Assembly (NCBI GenBank): GCA_907165065.1
Contig: OU015530.1
Location: forward strand, 44,642,965 to 44,706,964
Direction: 5' to 3'
From: Caprimulgus europaeus
Taxonomy: Eukaryota > Chordata > Aves > Caprimulgiformes > Caprimulgidae
DNA length: 64,000 bases
Shown here: positions 52,274-64,000 of the stretch, one piece after another
Position numbering within the stretch: the stretch's first letter is position 1
How the letters are laid out: each line of letters starts with the position of its first letter
Position numbers and translations under genes: made by a program
Notes under the pieces: generated by a model
Databases searched by the model: none
What the model was told of the DNA's origin: nothing
Seen by the model: the letters and a program-made list of their open reading frames with translations, nothing else

Positions 52274-54899
52274 ATATGGCCTAAATAATTTGTTAGCATA
52301 TTCTGTATTAAGTATACATACAGGAAATGCCAGTGCAGACTCTTGTGGGAAAGATTAAAATGATTATGTAAACACACTGTGCAGCACAGATGAGAACCTG
52401 GAATTAGCTCTGTACTTCAGCCCTAATCAGCAACGCTCCTGCTATTGAAATCCAGTATCTGGAGAAGCGTTTGACCACGGTGCTTTGGTCTGACAATGTG
52501 GATATATGCATTAAGCTGTCTTCACTGAATTGTATTCCTTTATGATATGGCACAATAAAAATGCACGTCTGAAACTTCAGATCAGCAAATTTTGAGGATT
52601 TATGGCCTTCCTGCAGATTTTGTGTGGGTTTAACAACAATAATAATGCTTAGCATTTACATAACTCTCTTCATCTTAAAAGAATTTTGTAAAAACCTCTA
52701 ATCAATTTTGCAGTGTTTAAATGAAATTGAACTTTTAAAAATACAAAAGCTATCCCAAGAAGTCTCTAAATTCTTCTTGCTGAAGTGTTAATACTGAAAA
52801 TGTCAACAACGTCCCGTCGTGCTTTTAAGGCTCAAATTAAAGTTCAGTAAAGTATAAACTATCCTCATGCATTTGTATGCCATTCAATTCAAAAGCTAAT
52901 GATAACTGCTTCAAATGACAATATTGTTAGCTGCAGAACTTCCTGTAATTGTTAGAAGAGCTTTTCATAGCAAGCTAATCCAGTAATGATAGACATACCC
53001 ATTATATAGCGATTTCTATGCACGTGAAATGGTGGTCACAAAAGTAAGGGGAAGCTTCTGCTCTGCTGTCCCCAGCAAAGAGCAGCCACTTCATTCCCTT
53101 CTTAAAAATTCTGTGAGTGGGATTCAGCTTTCAGATGAAGGCAACAACCATTTGAGACACCTAAATTTAAGTGTTGACATACGTTTTGCACTTCCAGAAG
53201 AGCTGGTCAAGATTCAGTCCTATCAGGCTGCTGCCCACAGGGTCCAGAGAGCATTTCAGTCGAACAGCAGAAACGTTGCTATTTTAAGGTGAAGCTAAAC
53301 CCTTCTCCAGGCTCTATCTAAACTGTGTTGAGTACATCTCCCACGACCACAAAGGACATTTTGCCATGTAGCTCAAAAGTAGATACCAGATAAATCATAT
53401 CAGTTTGTCAGCCAAATCCCACTCTGAACCAAATGTTTACACCAGTTCTGTCTGAACTAAACTAACTTTTTCCAGCAATGGAAAACTCAAATCTGTGGTG
53501 CTGGTAGAGCTGTTGTGAGTAAAAGTGAGTAAGCAAAGCTGGCAAAAGAGGAGAAATTTACCCTAATTTAATATAGTGTTAAGAGAGAAATTATAAATAT
53601 ATTTCCAATCCCTTGGGAGTTTCAGTCCCGTTTGTGGTATTTTTTCATATTAGTGATTTAGATCCTTGCAAAAAAATCACTTATCTTAATTGATTAACAC
53701 AGCATGGGAAGGAAATTCATGGCTAGCACATTACATTTGCCATTACAATGGCAGCAATGTCCTCCCCTAAGAGCAGAAACAAAGTTGGCTGCTGCTTCTG
53801 GTGTGCAATTGCTTGGTCAATTCAATTAATCCTCCTGCTGCTGCCAGGATTCAGCTACTGCCCAAGTGATAATCCACAACCTTGTCTCTTCCACCAAGGT
53901 TCACTCATTTACAAAATCAGTATTGAATGCTTGCAGTTCCACATATGTGAGATGGCTGAGAATGTTTATTAAGGATAGAAACAGCATTGTGTCAGGACAG
54001 AAGCTAAATGACAAGCCATTCACCACTGCCAGTTCTCTGTTCTTCTGCCATCAGACTGGCAGGCATCGGGATGATGGATTGAAAACAGAGGAAAACAACG
54101 ACACGTTTATAAAGCCAGTGAGCTTGTTTAAGTTCGTCAGACGGGATGAACACATTTGGTCCAATTTTTGCCAGATATCCTCTCTAATAAAGAGGTCAGG
54201 ATGTGTGTTGTCCAGTAGTCAAATCTTGTCAAATTTGTCCCCTCCTCTTTTCCTAGTGAAAAATACCTTGCAGACACAGCACACTAGCAACTAAGCCAGG
54301 TCTTGCTGTTCCTCCTTCCCGCCTCCTCAACTGCCTTCAGGGCTTTAATGGCCCTTTTTCTAATTTTTGGCAATCAAGTCAATATGGGAGTTTGTCCTCT
54401 CCTGTATTTTTCTTTGACCTTTTTCTGTATCCAAGCAGACTTTTTCTGACAACTACTCTTCTAATGAGGGTACCTTGATTAAAGGCATTATTGTGATTTC
54501 CTTCTGAACAGGCATATGACACTTAGCTTTTCTTATCATGATTAGAGCTAGTCAGTTATCACAGTTTTAACCATCTCTCAGAAAAGCCATCTGCTTTCCT
54601 GGAAAAATCATTCTAAAGGATCACTGTGGGCAATGGATAATAATGGGCAGCAACAGCGGTAATTTGTGAGCAAGAAAGACATCTCCTCTTCTTCATTTCT
54701 GCCCCATTTCATTCAAAACTTTAGCATATTAAAAAAAAAAAGTCAGAAAATACTGCTATGTAAATCTGATTTTTAAATTAGAAGGTTGGAGAGCAGCCTT
54801 TTTCAAATTATTAAAAGAAAAAAAATTGGAGTTCTGCCTTATCTCCTGTGTACATATATGTGTGGCCAGCTGGCTAAAATATGACTGTCCTCTGATCAA

Positions 54900-56280
54900 A
54901 TGTGATCAGTTTGCTGTGGATAAGCACATACAGGGACAAAATCAGAAAGGCCGAGGCACAATGTGAAGTAAAAGTAGCAGGGAGCTTCAGAGGTAACAAT
55001 AAATTATTGCATAATTGCATTAGCAGTAAAAGGAAGAGCAAAGAAAAGGTTGCTCCCCTGCTCAGTAGTGAGGGAATGATATTGACAAACGATGCTGAGG
55101 CGACCTAAGGCTTAATGTTTTTTTTCTTTGCATCTGTGTTCACTAAAATGGTTGATTGCAAGCAGGTGGTCTGATGCTGCCACCAATAACTAAAAGATCT
55201 CCAATCTAGCAGGAAAAAGAAGCAGCTAAACTGGTTAAGCTAATTAAGCTAGTTGAACTTCATCTGACACACAACTGTCTGAGGCAGTCTCAGACCTTTT
55301 CCAGCAACCAGGAGAATGTGTTGAGGACAGCTGAAGTACTGAAAAACTAGAAAAAGTCAAACATCCCTTGGTGGAGGAAAATTATAGACTCATCCATTTA
55401 ACTTCAATCCCTTTGAAACAAACTATCGGTAAGCACAGAGAACATAATGGGATGAGCAGTGGATTTATCAAGATCGGATGTGGTCAAGTCAGTCTGATTT
55501 CCTTCTACAACACAGTAAACATCCTTGTGAACAGAAGACAAACACTACGTCCCAGGCTAAGGAAACCAGCAATGGGATGGATGCAAAGGGTTGAACCAGG
55601 CAGCTCCTACAGAATATCCAGTGAGTGGCTCTCAGCAATTCACAATCACAGGAGATGGATGGATCAAGACATTTTCTACATGGATCTCTTTCTGAATTTA
55701 CACAGGTTTTTCATTATTAATTAGGACACTATTAAATCTGCAGAAAACCCAAATGAAAGAACTTTGGAGGAAAGGATTAACATTTCAAATGTTCTTGAAA
55801 AATAGACACAGTAGACTTCAAAAATAGATTTAACTTCAATAACAGCAACTGGAACGCAATTTACATAGTTGGAAGAATTAAGCATAGCAACTAAAAGTAA
55901 GGGAAATAATCTGTGAGTTGCTTTTTCAGGAATGGATCTGGAAGTTCTATTGGATGACAGATACTCACAAGTCAGCAATATCAAGCTGCTGGGGAAAAGA
56001 AAAAGACAGCGTGGGGACAAAACAGCAGTCTCTGGATACTTAAGGAGGAAAAGAATATTGTTTTCCATCTCTAATGCAAGTACTAGGTATTTAAACAGCA
56101 GCCAAAATAATTGAGACGAGATATTATGGGCAGGAGAACTTTCTAATGAAAAGGTAGCAGAAAAGGTTGCCATGGGAAGTTGTAGAGTCTATGTCATTGT
56201 AAACCGAAAAATCCAAGATGAAACAAATGTCCTGCAGCAATGGCATACCCAGGAGATTCTACCTTGGAAAAGTGACATGA
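54900..56280 (+). mobile_element. Ancient, long CR1-like LINE with ORF2 remnants and 3' UTR
   Basis: Several blocks appear in the order expected of a sense-strand CR1. First comes a segment between the endonuclease and reverse transcriptase domains (54930-55140). Next is the start of the RT domain, with a degraded 'NYRPISLTSIP'-like block (55375-55420). An 'sGFik..s...sLisFy' block (55450-55510) follows. The later blocks are RT or 3' UTR-proximal sequence with GATCTGGAAGTTCTATTGGA near 55936, and a CR1 3' tail with ATGGGAAGTTGTAGAGTCTA near 56172-56191. The total of about 1.4 kb is far shorter than a full element, so internal deletions are present. It is antisense to PARD3 and much older than the other copies. 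The edges are approximate. Confidence 0.72.
54902..55520 (+). pseudogene. Decayed CR1 ORF2 (reverse transcriptase region), non-functional
   Basis: In one frame from 54902 the translation includes YRDKIRKAEAQCEVK and later SEGMILTNDAEAT. This resembles the linker before the RT domain of CR1/L2-type ORF2 proteins, where a plaque of K/R-rich helix precedes the 'FFASVFT'-like block. After stops and shifts, a second frame from 55368 gives YRLIHLTSIP and SGFIKIGCGQ followed by LISFYNTV, matching the first motifs of the RT palm. The catalytic YADD-type block is not visible. The reading frame is broken by stops, so no protein can be made. The family assignment is from remembered motifs. Confidence 0.65.
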
Positions 56281-57757
56281 TCTGTATTCCGGATCTATAA
56301 TTCCACACCTACATAGAAATTTTACACACATGTATTTCCTACATATTAGTTCTACAACAACAGAGAAACATAACAGGGACTAAATAGAGAAAAACAAACA
56401 AATGAAAGTCCTGCCCACCACCTCGAAATTAAAGAAAGGCATCTACACAGCCTTAATTTTCTTTCTCTTTCAACAATCACAGCCTATCTGCCAATTAGAA
56501 TACGTGATAGTACTTACTGTCTCTCTGAAGTTCCCCCCTCCTCAAATCCCACATGCAGAGGAGATGCATGAGAATTTCAAAAACCTTTAATGAGCTACAA
56601 CCCAGGAGGAAGGAGGTGATAAGGTGATTACTGTAAGTGCCCTAATACCTTGAGAAGACAACAACAATTTTTATAAGGAGTAATATTAAAGAAGGCTATT
56701 AAGGAAGGCAGCAAAATACAAATGAAGACATAAAGAAATGAAAAAATACAGGACAGAAAGTAAATATGCATATAAGCAGGTGAAGTGCAAACACCAATCT
56801 AAAACAAAGTGACACTGACAATGCTAAAGGAGACTTTAGAATAATTTCTTTTAACCTAGTGGAATATCTCATGTGTTTCACCCCTACCTTTCCTTATCCC
56901 TTGACCTTCTTGATTCATCCTTTGTCTTTCCAAAGTGAAGATACATCTCCTCAGCAGAGTATCTCAAACTTGCTTTCTTATATCTTGGAGTAAACAAGTG
57001 AAAATCCTTGCTTATTTTGATTTTTAAAAATCTGTAAATTACCACCTTACTTACATTTCAATACAGCTTTTAAACTACTTTGTCGTTAACAGTCTGCAGC
57101 CTTTCAGGGTGGAGGGTATGTCTGCTGTCTTTTTTTAAAGGATATGTTTCAAACAAAAGCGAACTTATTAGGTACACAGGCAGTAGAGGTCCTCCCATCT
57201 CTAAAATAAATACTACTGTGACTGAAATTTTCTTTCTTTATTTTCATGACTGATCCAAGGGTCAGTGGACCCAGCAGTAGAGGTTCACCCAGATGGGCAA
57301 CTGGAACAGTTATCCCACTGGGAACCATGTTGCATCAAAGAATATAATTACTGTCTGTAGGCAAAATGGGATTTAGTTTTTCTTTTGCATTACAAAATTG
57401 GCCAGAAGAGATGATATTTACACCTATGACAACATATCCCTGATCATTAGATTAACTTAGCTCTAATCTCTTCTTTAGCTCTCTTGCTGGACTGAAGTAG
57501 AAAGGAAGATCACAAGATTCAGCTGTTGCTGAAACAGTACTTGGGAGAGCTTCTGCTTCCATCCCTCCTCACCTGAAAAGCACTGGTTTCCTCTCTCACA
57601 CAGGCCTTCTTGGACCATTTCTTCCCCTATTTTTGTTTTTTTTCCCAACTGGAGAATAATGCCAGAAAGTAGCACTAGAAGGTAACATCTGAATTCTTCA
57701 GTTAGATGTGTAAGGAACAGTTGTTCCTGCATGTGCAAGGAACAAATGACACAGTCA

Positions 57758-57803
57758 TACCATGTATCAAATGGTACCATGTATCATACCATATATCAAA
57801 TCA
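57758..57803 (+). repeat. Three imperfect tandem copies of a TACCATGTATCA unit
   Basis: Copies begin at 57758, 57775 and 57787: TACCATGTATCAAATGG, TACCATGTATCA and TACCATATATCAAAT. The units differ in length (17, 12 and about 17 bases). Confidence 0.85.
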
Positions 57804-58104
57804 GTCATTCCCAGACACTGCAGGCAGTAAGTGGATGTCCAGCTACAATACTGTTATCAGTCACTTGAGCTGAGCCTATCCAACATCTACATTCCTCTGG
57901 CTGAAGTCTAGTAACAAAAGGGGGTGTAAAATTCTGCCACTAACTCTATTTCAGGTTCATTATTCCGTGTTTCTAAAGGACTATGTATAATGAAGTAGCC
58001 TGATCCTGAAGTTGGAAAATAAAACAGTTTAAAGTGACAAAAAAATACAATGAAAAACCTCACAACAAAGCAAGTGATTATGAGAACCTCATTCACTGAA
58101 GCTG

Positions 58105-58172
58105 AAAAAAAAAGAAACTAACCGCCGCCCCCCCCCCCCAAAAAAAACCAACCAAAAACCAACAAAACAAAC
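58105..58172 (+). repeat. A-run, C12 run and A/C-rich tract
   Basis: Nine A, then GAAACTAACCGCCG, then 12 C (58128-58139), eight A, and an ACCAACC/AACAAAACAAAC tail. Confidence 0.9.
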
Positions 58173-61100
58173 ATAGCATTAGAGAATATAGCTTATAAGA
58201 CAATATCTTTGCTCAGGACCCACAAATTCACACCTGCAACACCTCTCGGGATTCACTTCTAAAACCTTGCTGGGTCACAGTACTGAGTGAGAGCATAAAT
58301 CTACAGCACGGACAGAAACAGAGCCAAGTGTCTTCTAACCCATTAAAAGGTTTGTTCTAGTAACTGGTTACAAAATAAAAGTTCCAGTTCTGGTGTGGAG
58401 AGCGGACCTTTCTGCCTGTCTGGAATGTACCATTAGGTGTCCTTCTGGTTTGTCAAATACTTGCTGCTGCCTCTAAGAGTTAGAAAAAAGGAGTGGGTTT
58501 AGTGCTTTATCTTACTGTTAGACTCTTGTAGTGAAGTCTGGAGAATTTGATGGGTTTTTCAGTTCTGTTCAACTCAGCCACAGTTAGTTCATAATTATGG
58601 TACAGCGTTTAAAATTCTCAACTATTTGCTACAGCAACTCTACCACCAAGAGCATAGTTTATGGGACATCAGAGGACATACTGCTGCCTTATCCTAAAGT
58701 TCTTGGCATTCCAAAGTGAAACACAAAATATTAGTGCTCTTAGAAGTGAAATTTCTAAGAATGCTAGAGGAATAACAGAGAAAATATACTTTAGGCATGA
58801 TGTCTTAAAATCTCTATACTTACAATATGTAGCTAGAGAATCTGAGGAGCTTTGTTTAAAAAACTACCTCAGCAACTATTATTCCACAAAAACTTCAATT
58901 TACAGCTCTGTCAAAGTCAGTATTTTTATGAAGTGGAACTGGTCTGAAATGTTTTTCTGAAGCTCAATATTCTCATGCTTCATTTGTGTGTTCTCTTATA
59001 AAAATTACTCCCATTGATTTGTTTCCACGTCCTGTACCCTCATCCATTATGTAAAAAACCACTGCCAAAAACAATGATACAAATCTCAGGGAAACTGGAA
59101 TATCCCCTGACAAGCAGATCCCATCTCAAAATAAGTGAGAATGAGAAACACATTGCTCTGATTTTCTGATTCACAGAGGAATTTTTTCTCTCCTCTCATA
59201 TGGGCTGGGAAGAGGGTGGAAGTTTTATCAGAAAAGATTTCACACAAGTCACTTTAGAAAATATTTATATTCTGAATGTTTGCAGTAATAAGGGTTTTAG
59301 AGGCTATACTTCTTGTGAAGGCTGTTAATTGTCATCAAAATACAGCAGCAGCAAAACTAAAGCTGAATCTTTTTGATATTTTAAAGACACAGATAACACT
59401 TAGGCTATGTAGGAAAGAAAAATCCTTTCCTTATCACAGTATGTTGTCTTTTTTTCCTAAAAGTAAAATGAAACTGCTTGTTGAAAATATTTTGCTTAAG
59501 GGGAAAAAAGTTGGGGGTTTCCAATAAAAATATTATGGTCTCTCTGGGAAATCTGGAAAGACACCAAGAGTGTCCTGCGGTTCAGCCCCCTACTCCATCT
59601 GATACTTTAACAGTTCCAGATGGCCTTTACTACAGGATGACCTCCCCTCTATTCTTTTATTATGACCTTTGGGTCACAAATTATCTATAGGATGCTGCTG
59701 TCATTCTGTAAGACACTGTTGTACTCTTTCATCTAAAGAATAAAGATGCTTAACATTAAAACACATCTTCTGTTAGGCTGACCTTCCAATGATGATCAAA
59801 ACAGACAGTTATTCCAATCAATGTCATTGCTGGAGAAAATATGTTTCATTGTTTGCAACACTGACATTAAGAAACTAAGGCATGGTTTTAAATCAGGTCA
59901 CTTTTTGCAATTCTACTAGGCTAAAGAGCAGAGCATATTATACTCATTTAAAATACCAAAAATATTGCTCTAACAGTTTTGATGAGTTACATTGATTAGA
60001 AGGATGTGGCAGGTTTGTTTTTTGTAAGTTATTGATGTGATTTTCATGTAAACTTCATTGATAGGAGGTAATAAAACTTTTTGAAGATTTTATTAATTAT
60101 TTGTCTTTCTCTGTCATCATAAATGGAACACACTGAACTTGCATAGGAAAATGTAATAAATAGTCCCAATGTACTAAATAAAGTAATAAGGTTAATTTCT
60201 TTCCTGCTGTCAGTAAATTCATGTTAGCAGTCTCTCGTCAGCTTGACATCAATTAATGATTTTAATTCCAGACTCTTGTCACAGTACTCACCACCCTTTC
60301 GTCTAATTAAAATGGATGATGCATGATGAAGGGAAAACACAGGACTTCTGTTCTTGTTGTAACATTTCTATTCATTAGTATACTTTTACAACAAAGGGCT
60401 TGTGGCTTTAATGGTACTACAGAAAGATGAAGAGAAGTTTATTATATGTTGGAGATAAAGACCCTTACACCCTTAGGAAACATATAATACAGAAAGTATT
60501 TTATGGAATGACCGAATCCTTCAGGAAAAAAACCAAAACAAAACCATAAATGTTATTTTAAGTACTAATGAACAGACAGAATGTTTCACTCTAAATTTAG
60601 GAAAAATCATTATGTGAACAACACCCACTGAAACTGTAGCCTTGTTTACATTCACATAAAAAATGCTGTCAGCCTATTGATTGATCTCCAAAAATAACAC
60701 CAAATCTGCCAATACGGAGACAAATGCCTGATCCACTTCCCCCAGACAGCATCCCCATGAGACCAAGATCCTCGATCACCTCTCCCACTCTTTCTGCTGT
60801 ACTTCAGCTGCTGCAACAGCATTGTCTCCCACCCCCAACTACAAAAAACCTCTCCCAGTCCCCATTAGAAAGAGAGTTTTCCCCCAGTTGACAGCAAGGT
60901 GTTAAGACTCTGCCGTACAAAGCCTGAGGTTTCCAGCTCTAAGCACCCTGAGGGGCTGCATGTCCCCTCCAGGGCCCTGGCCCAGGGAAGTTCCCCCTCC
61001 CGGCCCCCAGCCCCGTTGGTCCCACCACACTACTGATGCCAGCACTGGTGACATTTGCACAGACAGGGATAAGAGTAACAGCAGAATTATGTAAATTTAA

Positions 61101-62023
61101 TTCCCTTTGTAGCCTAAAGGAACAAAAGGTTATGTTTTCCAAAACAGACAGAGGAGAAATGAGCAAAGCAGCAGGTTTCTCTTCCAGATGATAACTATGC
61201 ATATGTACACACAAAGTGTGGTATTGCTTTGCTGTGTGTTAATCTTCCTCCAACAAGATAGCAGAGACTGGAATTGTACGGCTGCTTTTTCAGTGCAAAG
61301 AAAGCCCCTGGCTCCCAAAGCCCCCATCTGACTGCTCTGTCATCCTCCCGGCATTTCTGGAGCTCTGTCATAGCACTTCCACCAGTAAAGCTCTTTCATT
61401 CTCTTCCAAAAGGTTTCTCCTTATCTCCTCAATACTGATCCCCACAGCACAGGTGTTTAAGCACCTGATTTTGCATCCATTTCAGTGGCAGAATATAATA
61501 CTAAGATTAAAAAAAAAAACCCAGAGATTTATAGAACATTAGTAAAGTTCTTAAATCAGTGTATTAAACAAATGGAGAAAATACCCTGTTGTGTCTTCTT
61601 TCAGGAGAAGGAAGTGCCTCTAGAGGCAGATTAAAGCATAAGCACTATTCGCCCATAGCTGGGATCACATACCCTGAATCATGAGATTATATTAGAATTG
61701 GAACTTTCATCTTTTAAGCATTATCTAGTGGTGAACCACACTGGATACATCTGAACTTGTTGAAAACTTCACGAAGAAGTACATTTACTTCATTCCTCCA
61801 TTATCTACTACCTGGGTACAAAGAGTAAAGTTGTTTGGGTTGGGAAGCACTTGGTTTACTAGCGGACGTCAGGTCAAGACTGAAGACAGGGCTGGCACCC
61901 ACGGCCTTGCCAGGTGGGTGTCAAGAACTGCACGTGCCCAAGCTGAAGAAGGGCAGAACACAGGCAAAGGGTCTTTATCTGCTGAAAATTTATTTTGTAA
62001 TGAACACAGAGCTGCAGGGTGGA

Positions 62024-62107
62024 AAAAAATATCAACAAAACAAAACCAAAACCTAACTAACCAAACAAAAACAAAACAAAACCAAACAAATCCACAACAA
62101 AAAAGAA
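62024..62107 (+). repeat. A/C-rich low-complexity tract
   Basis: Irregular repeats of CAAAACAAAACC and CCAAACAAAAAC type with almost no G. It resembles the second half of the tract at 58140-58172. Confidence 0.88.
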
Positions 62108-62842
62108 ATCTCAGGAAAAATTCAAGGGTGAAAGAGGGAAAGACTAAGATATCAGAACTCACTGTTAGAGGAAAGTTTCTTGCCAGCAAGAGCCACCAGT
62201 AAAAGCCAGAAGACAAAAGCAGTAGGTATTCTGAACAGTTCTGTCTTCACATCTCCTAAGAGCGAGCCTATACTAACAGGGTGCTGAAGAAGTCATAAAA
62301 CATTTCAGGGCAATCAGGTTGCAGGATACCGATGGCCACATTGGCTACATACCAAGAAAACCCTACCCTGCGAGGCCCTTGAAGACCAGATAAAGAGTTT
62401 CTAGAGTGGAAAGGTCTGTGAGCTTCCAAGGCTTAGGTACAATAGCACAGCAGAAGGTGACCATCCATATGAAAACTAACAGGGTTATAACAGTAATTCC
62501 TCTTGGTCATTGACAAAAGAGTCAAAATGTGGCTTTAAGTCTACCCTACATAAAAATGTTTATGTGCAACTATAAGAGTTGGAAGCATCTCTGAAAGCTC
62601 AAGATATCCCATGCATCTCCAATCTGTAAAATCCAAGGCAGTACTCTAAGGAAGATGGGCAAACCATAGGTGCATCAGGAGACTCTGGAATTGATAGAAG
62701 ACCTGCTGAAACAAAACCAAGAAGGGCCCAGGACTGTTTTTTCAGCCTATCCAAGTTAATGTAGCACCTCAGTGGTCCCCCAGTTTTAGTAGTCCAGTGA
62801 TGGATGGGATGAGAGCACAGTAAACAGGGGCTCCAAGTTAGC

Positions 62843-62862
62843 ACATATATATATATATATGT
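62843..62862. repeat. (AT)n microsatellite forming a perfect 20-bp palindrome
   Basis: ACATATATATATATATATGT reads the same on both strands. The alternating pattern extends to about 62869. Confidence 0.92.
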
Positions 62863-64000
62863 ATACATAAAACAGCTGTCACCTGGCACAGGAATATAGC
62901 TAATTGAATTCAGGTCTTATTCGACTTTCTCAAGACTCTGCAGCATAGTCTCTTTCTTAGGAGACAGAAGGCCAAGTTCAGAAAACTTAATGCTTAGTTT
63001 TGCCTTAAGGTGTTGATTGCTGGGGAGAAGCACCCTTTCTAACATCACACCAGAGCCCACCTGGATTTTCAGATTAGTACTTGGCAGATATTCAAGGATA
63101 AGGCAAGCAGACTTCTTTTTCTGGAGTAAACCAATGTTAAACAATAGTGACATAGGATGACAATGTCCTATGACCTTGTACGATCTGTTAATACAACTTC
63201 TGGAGAATTTACAAATAGCAAGCATTTTACAGCAGGTAAGATTGGTGGGTGATGCTCCTAATTATTCCAGTAGTCTATTTTATTGAAAGCTGCCTGCATT
63301 TTCAACGAGATAATTTCATCTTCTGTTCAAAATTACTTTAAGATTGTCAGTAAACACATATGATATACAGCTTAAGAGATATGCTCCTTAATAAGGAATC
63401 ATTATTAATAATATGTATATAAAAGGCAATTTTATTCATTTCAATCATGGCAAATTGAAGAACATTACTTTGCTTATTTATCTCATAATCAATATAAACA
63501 CTACTTTTAAGATTTTAAAGAAAATACTACTGTAAGCACAATTCTATTAAAATTATCAACTCAAAGCATAATAATTCCCTAAAATTGTGGGCATGATTGA
63601 TTTTTTAATGGACCATTCACTTATTCTCTGACCCCCTAAGGATTTTTGCTCCTAGCCTCTCATACATAGTAAATTCATTAAAGCCAACCTATTTCCCCAA
63701 AGTATTGCATCATTATAGAGGTATATAGTATCAAATACCCAGTAGAACAGAGCAAGTGAATTGTATTGCTAAAAACACTGAGGAGGAGAAAAACCACTGA
63801 AAACAAAGTTAAAATAGCAGCCATTATGAACCAACACTGACAGTAATATTTTACTCTGTCTCCTAGTAAGCATTTTGAGAGATTGTTCAGTTAATTTGCA
63901 AGAGTATTCTTCATTAATTGCATGTATCTAACATCATTATTTTACAGGATCAAAAGGAAACTCTCTGCAAGCTAACTGCAAAAATATTTAGTCTGTATGG

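Larger units (their letters stand above)
49058..54899. other. Unannotated intron stretch between two CR1 elements
   Basis: No gene is recognised. A short TATGTATGCATGCATGCA run adjoins the CR1 at about 49068-49085. An alternating purine-pyrimidine tract is at 52249-52273. Two places (about 50270-50300 and 53145-53175) share a CTAAATTTAAGTGT core with similar flanks, possibly pieces of one old repeat. Confidence 0.5.
56281..64000. other. Unannotated intron stretch to the right edge
   Basis: No exon or known gene is recognised. It holds a small triple repeat (57758-57803), an A/C12/A-C tract (58105-58172), and a candidate conserved element (60190-60330). It also holds a C-rich patch (60938-61035), an A/C-rich tract (62024-62107) and an AT palindrome (62843-62862). 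About 62280-62840 is less AT-rich than its surroundings, but I cannot assign it to any family. Confidence 0.5.

Noticed and set aside
53029-53292. An 87-codon open frame with a plausible-looking sequence (possible exon)
   Set aside because: No family is recognised, there are no convincing splice sites at its ends, and part of it resembles a possible old repeat at about 50280.
53866-54294. A 142-codon plus-strand open frame
   Set aside because: There is no recognisable domain or repeat similarity, and its composition is that of intron. An open frame of this length is unremarkable in 64 kb.
55721-56173. A 150-codon minus-strand open frame, the longest in the window
   Set aside because: It lies antisense to the decayed CR1 and its translation matches nothing known. 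It is a by-product of low stop density on that strand.
61831-62216. Overlapping open frames of up to 123 codons on both strands
   Set aside because: They run through an A/C-rich low-complexity tract, which is open in several frames for compositional reasons.

Overview
The window looks like a stretch of a bird genome. It is AT-rich and intron-like. Almost all recognisable interspersed repeats are CR1-type LINE fragments, including 3' tails of the octamer form (CACAGAAT)n. I saw no Alu, B1 or L1 sequence. The species cannot be fixed from the sequence.

There is one convincing protein-coding feature: a single 258-nt internal exon on the minus strand at 48095-48352. Its translation is recognisably the C-terminal third of the polarity scaffold PARD3 (Par-3). 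It includes [19 protein letters not shown] and [12 protein letters not shown], and it has proper acceptor and donor sites. Everything else is read here as PARD3 intron: at least 48.1 kb of the downstream intron (1-48094) and at least 15.6 kb of the upstream intron (48353-64000). Very long introns are expected for this gene.

Layout by position. The left edge (1-142) is a composite CR1. CR1 tails in the same orientation as PARD3 (minus strand) lie at 5813-6150, 16606-16905 and 29727-29950. CR1 tails in the opposite orientation (plus strand) lie at 36981-37118 and 48841-49057. A long, much decayed CR1 at about 54900-56280 still shows parts of its ORF2 (reverse transcriptase region) and 3' UTR. 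Between these lie simple and low-complexity tracts, a short degenerate telomere-like patch (6429-6462), a sharp CpG cluster deep in the intron (41256-41495), and several stretches whose density of homeodomain-type cores makes them candidates for conserved regulatory elements (about 12.9, 28.5, 36.2 and 60.2 kb).

I found no tRNA, rRNA, CRISPR array, intact retrovirus, intact transposase or second gene. The many short open frames carry no recognisable domain and are treated as chance. I did not find an undescribed biological system. The observations most worth follow-up are the intronic CpG cluster, the candidate conserved elements, the phase-symmetrical PARD3 exon with a segment that seems longer than in mammals, and the decayed CR1 ORF2.
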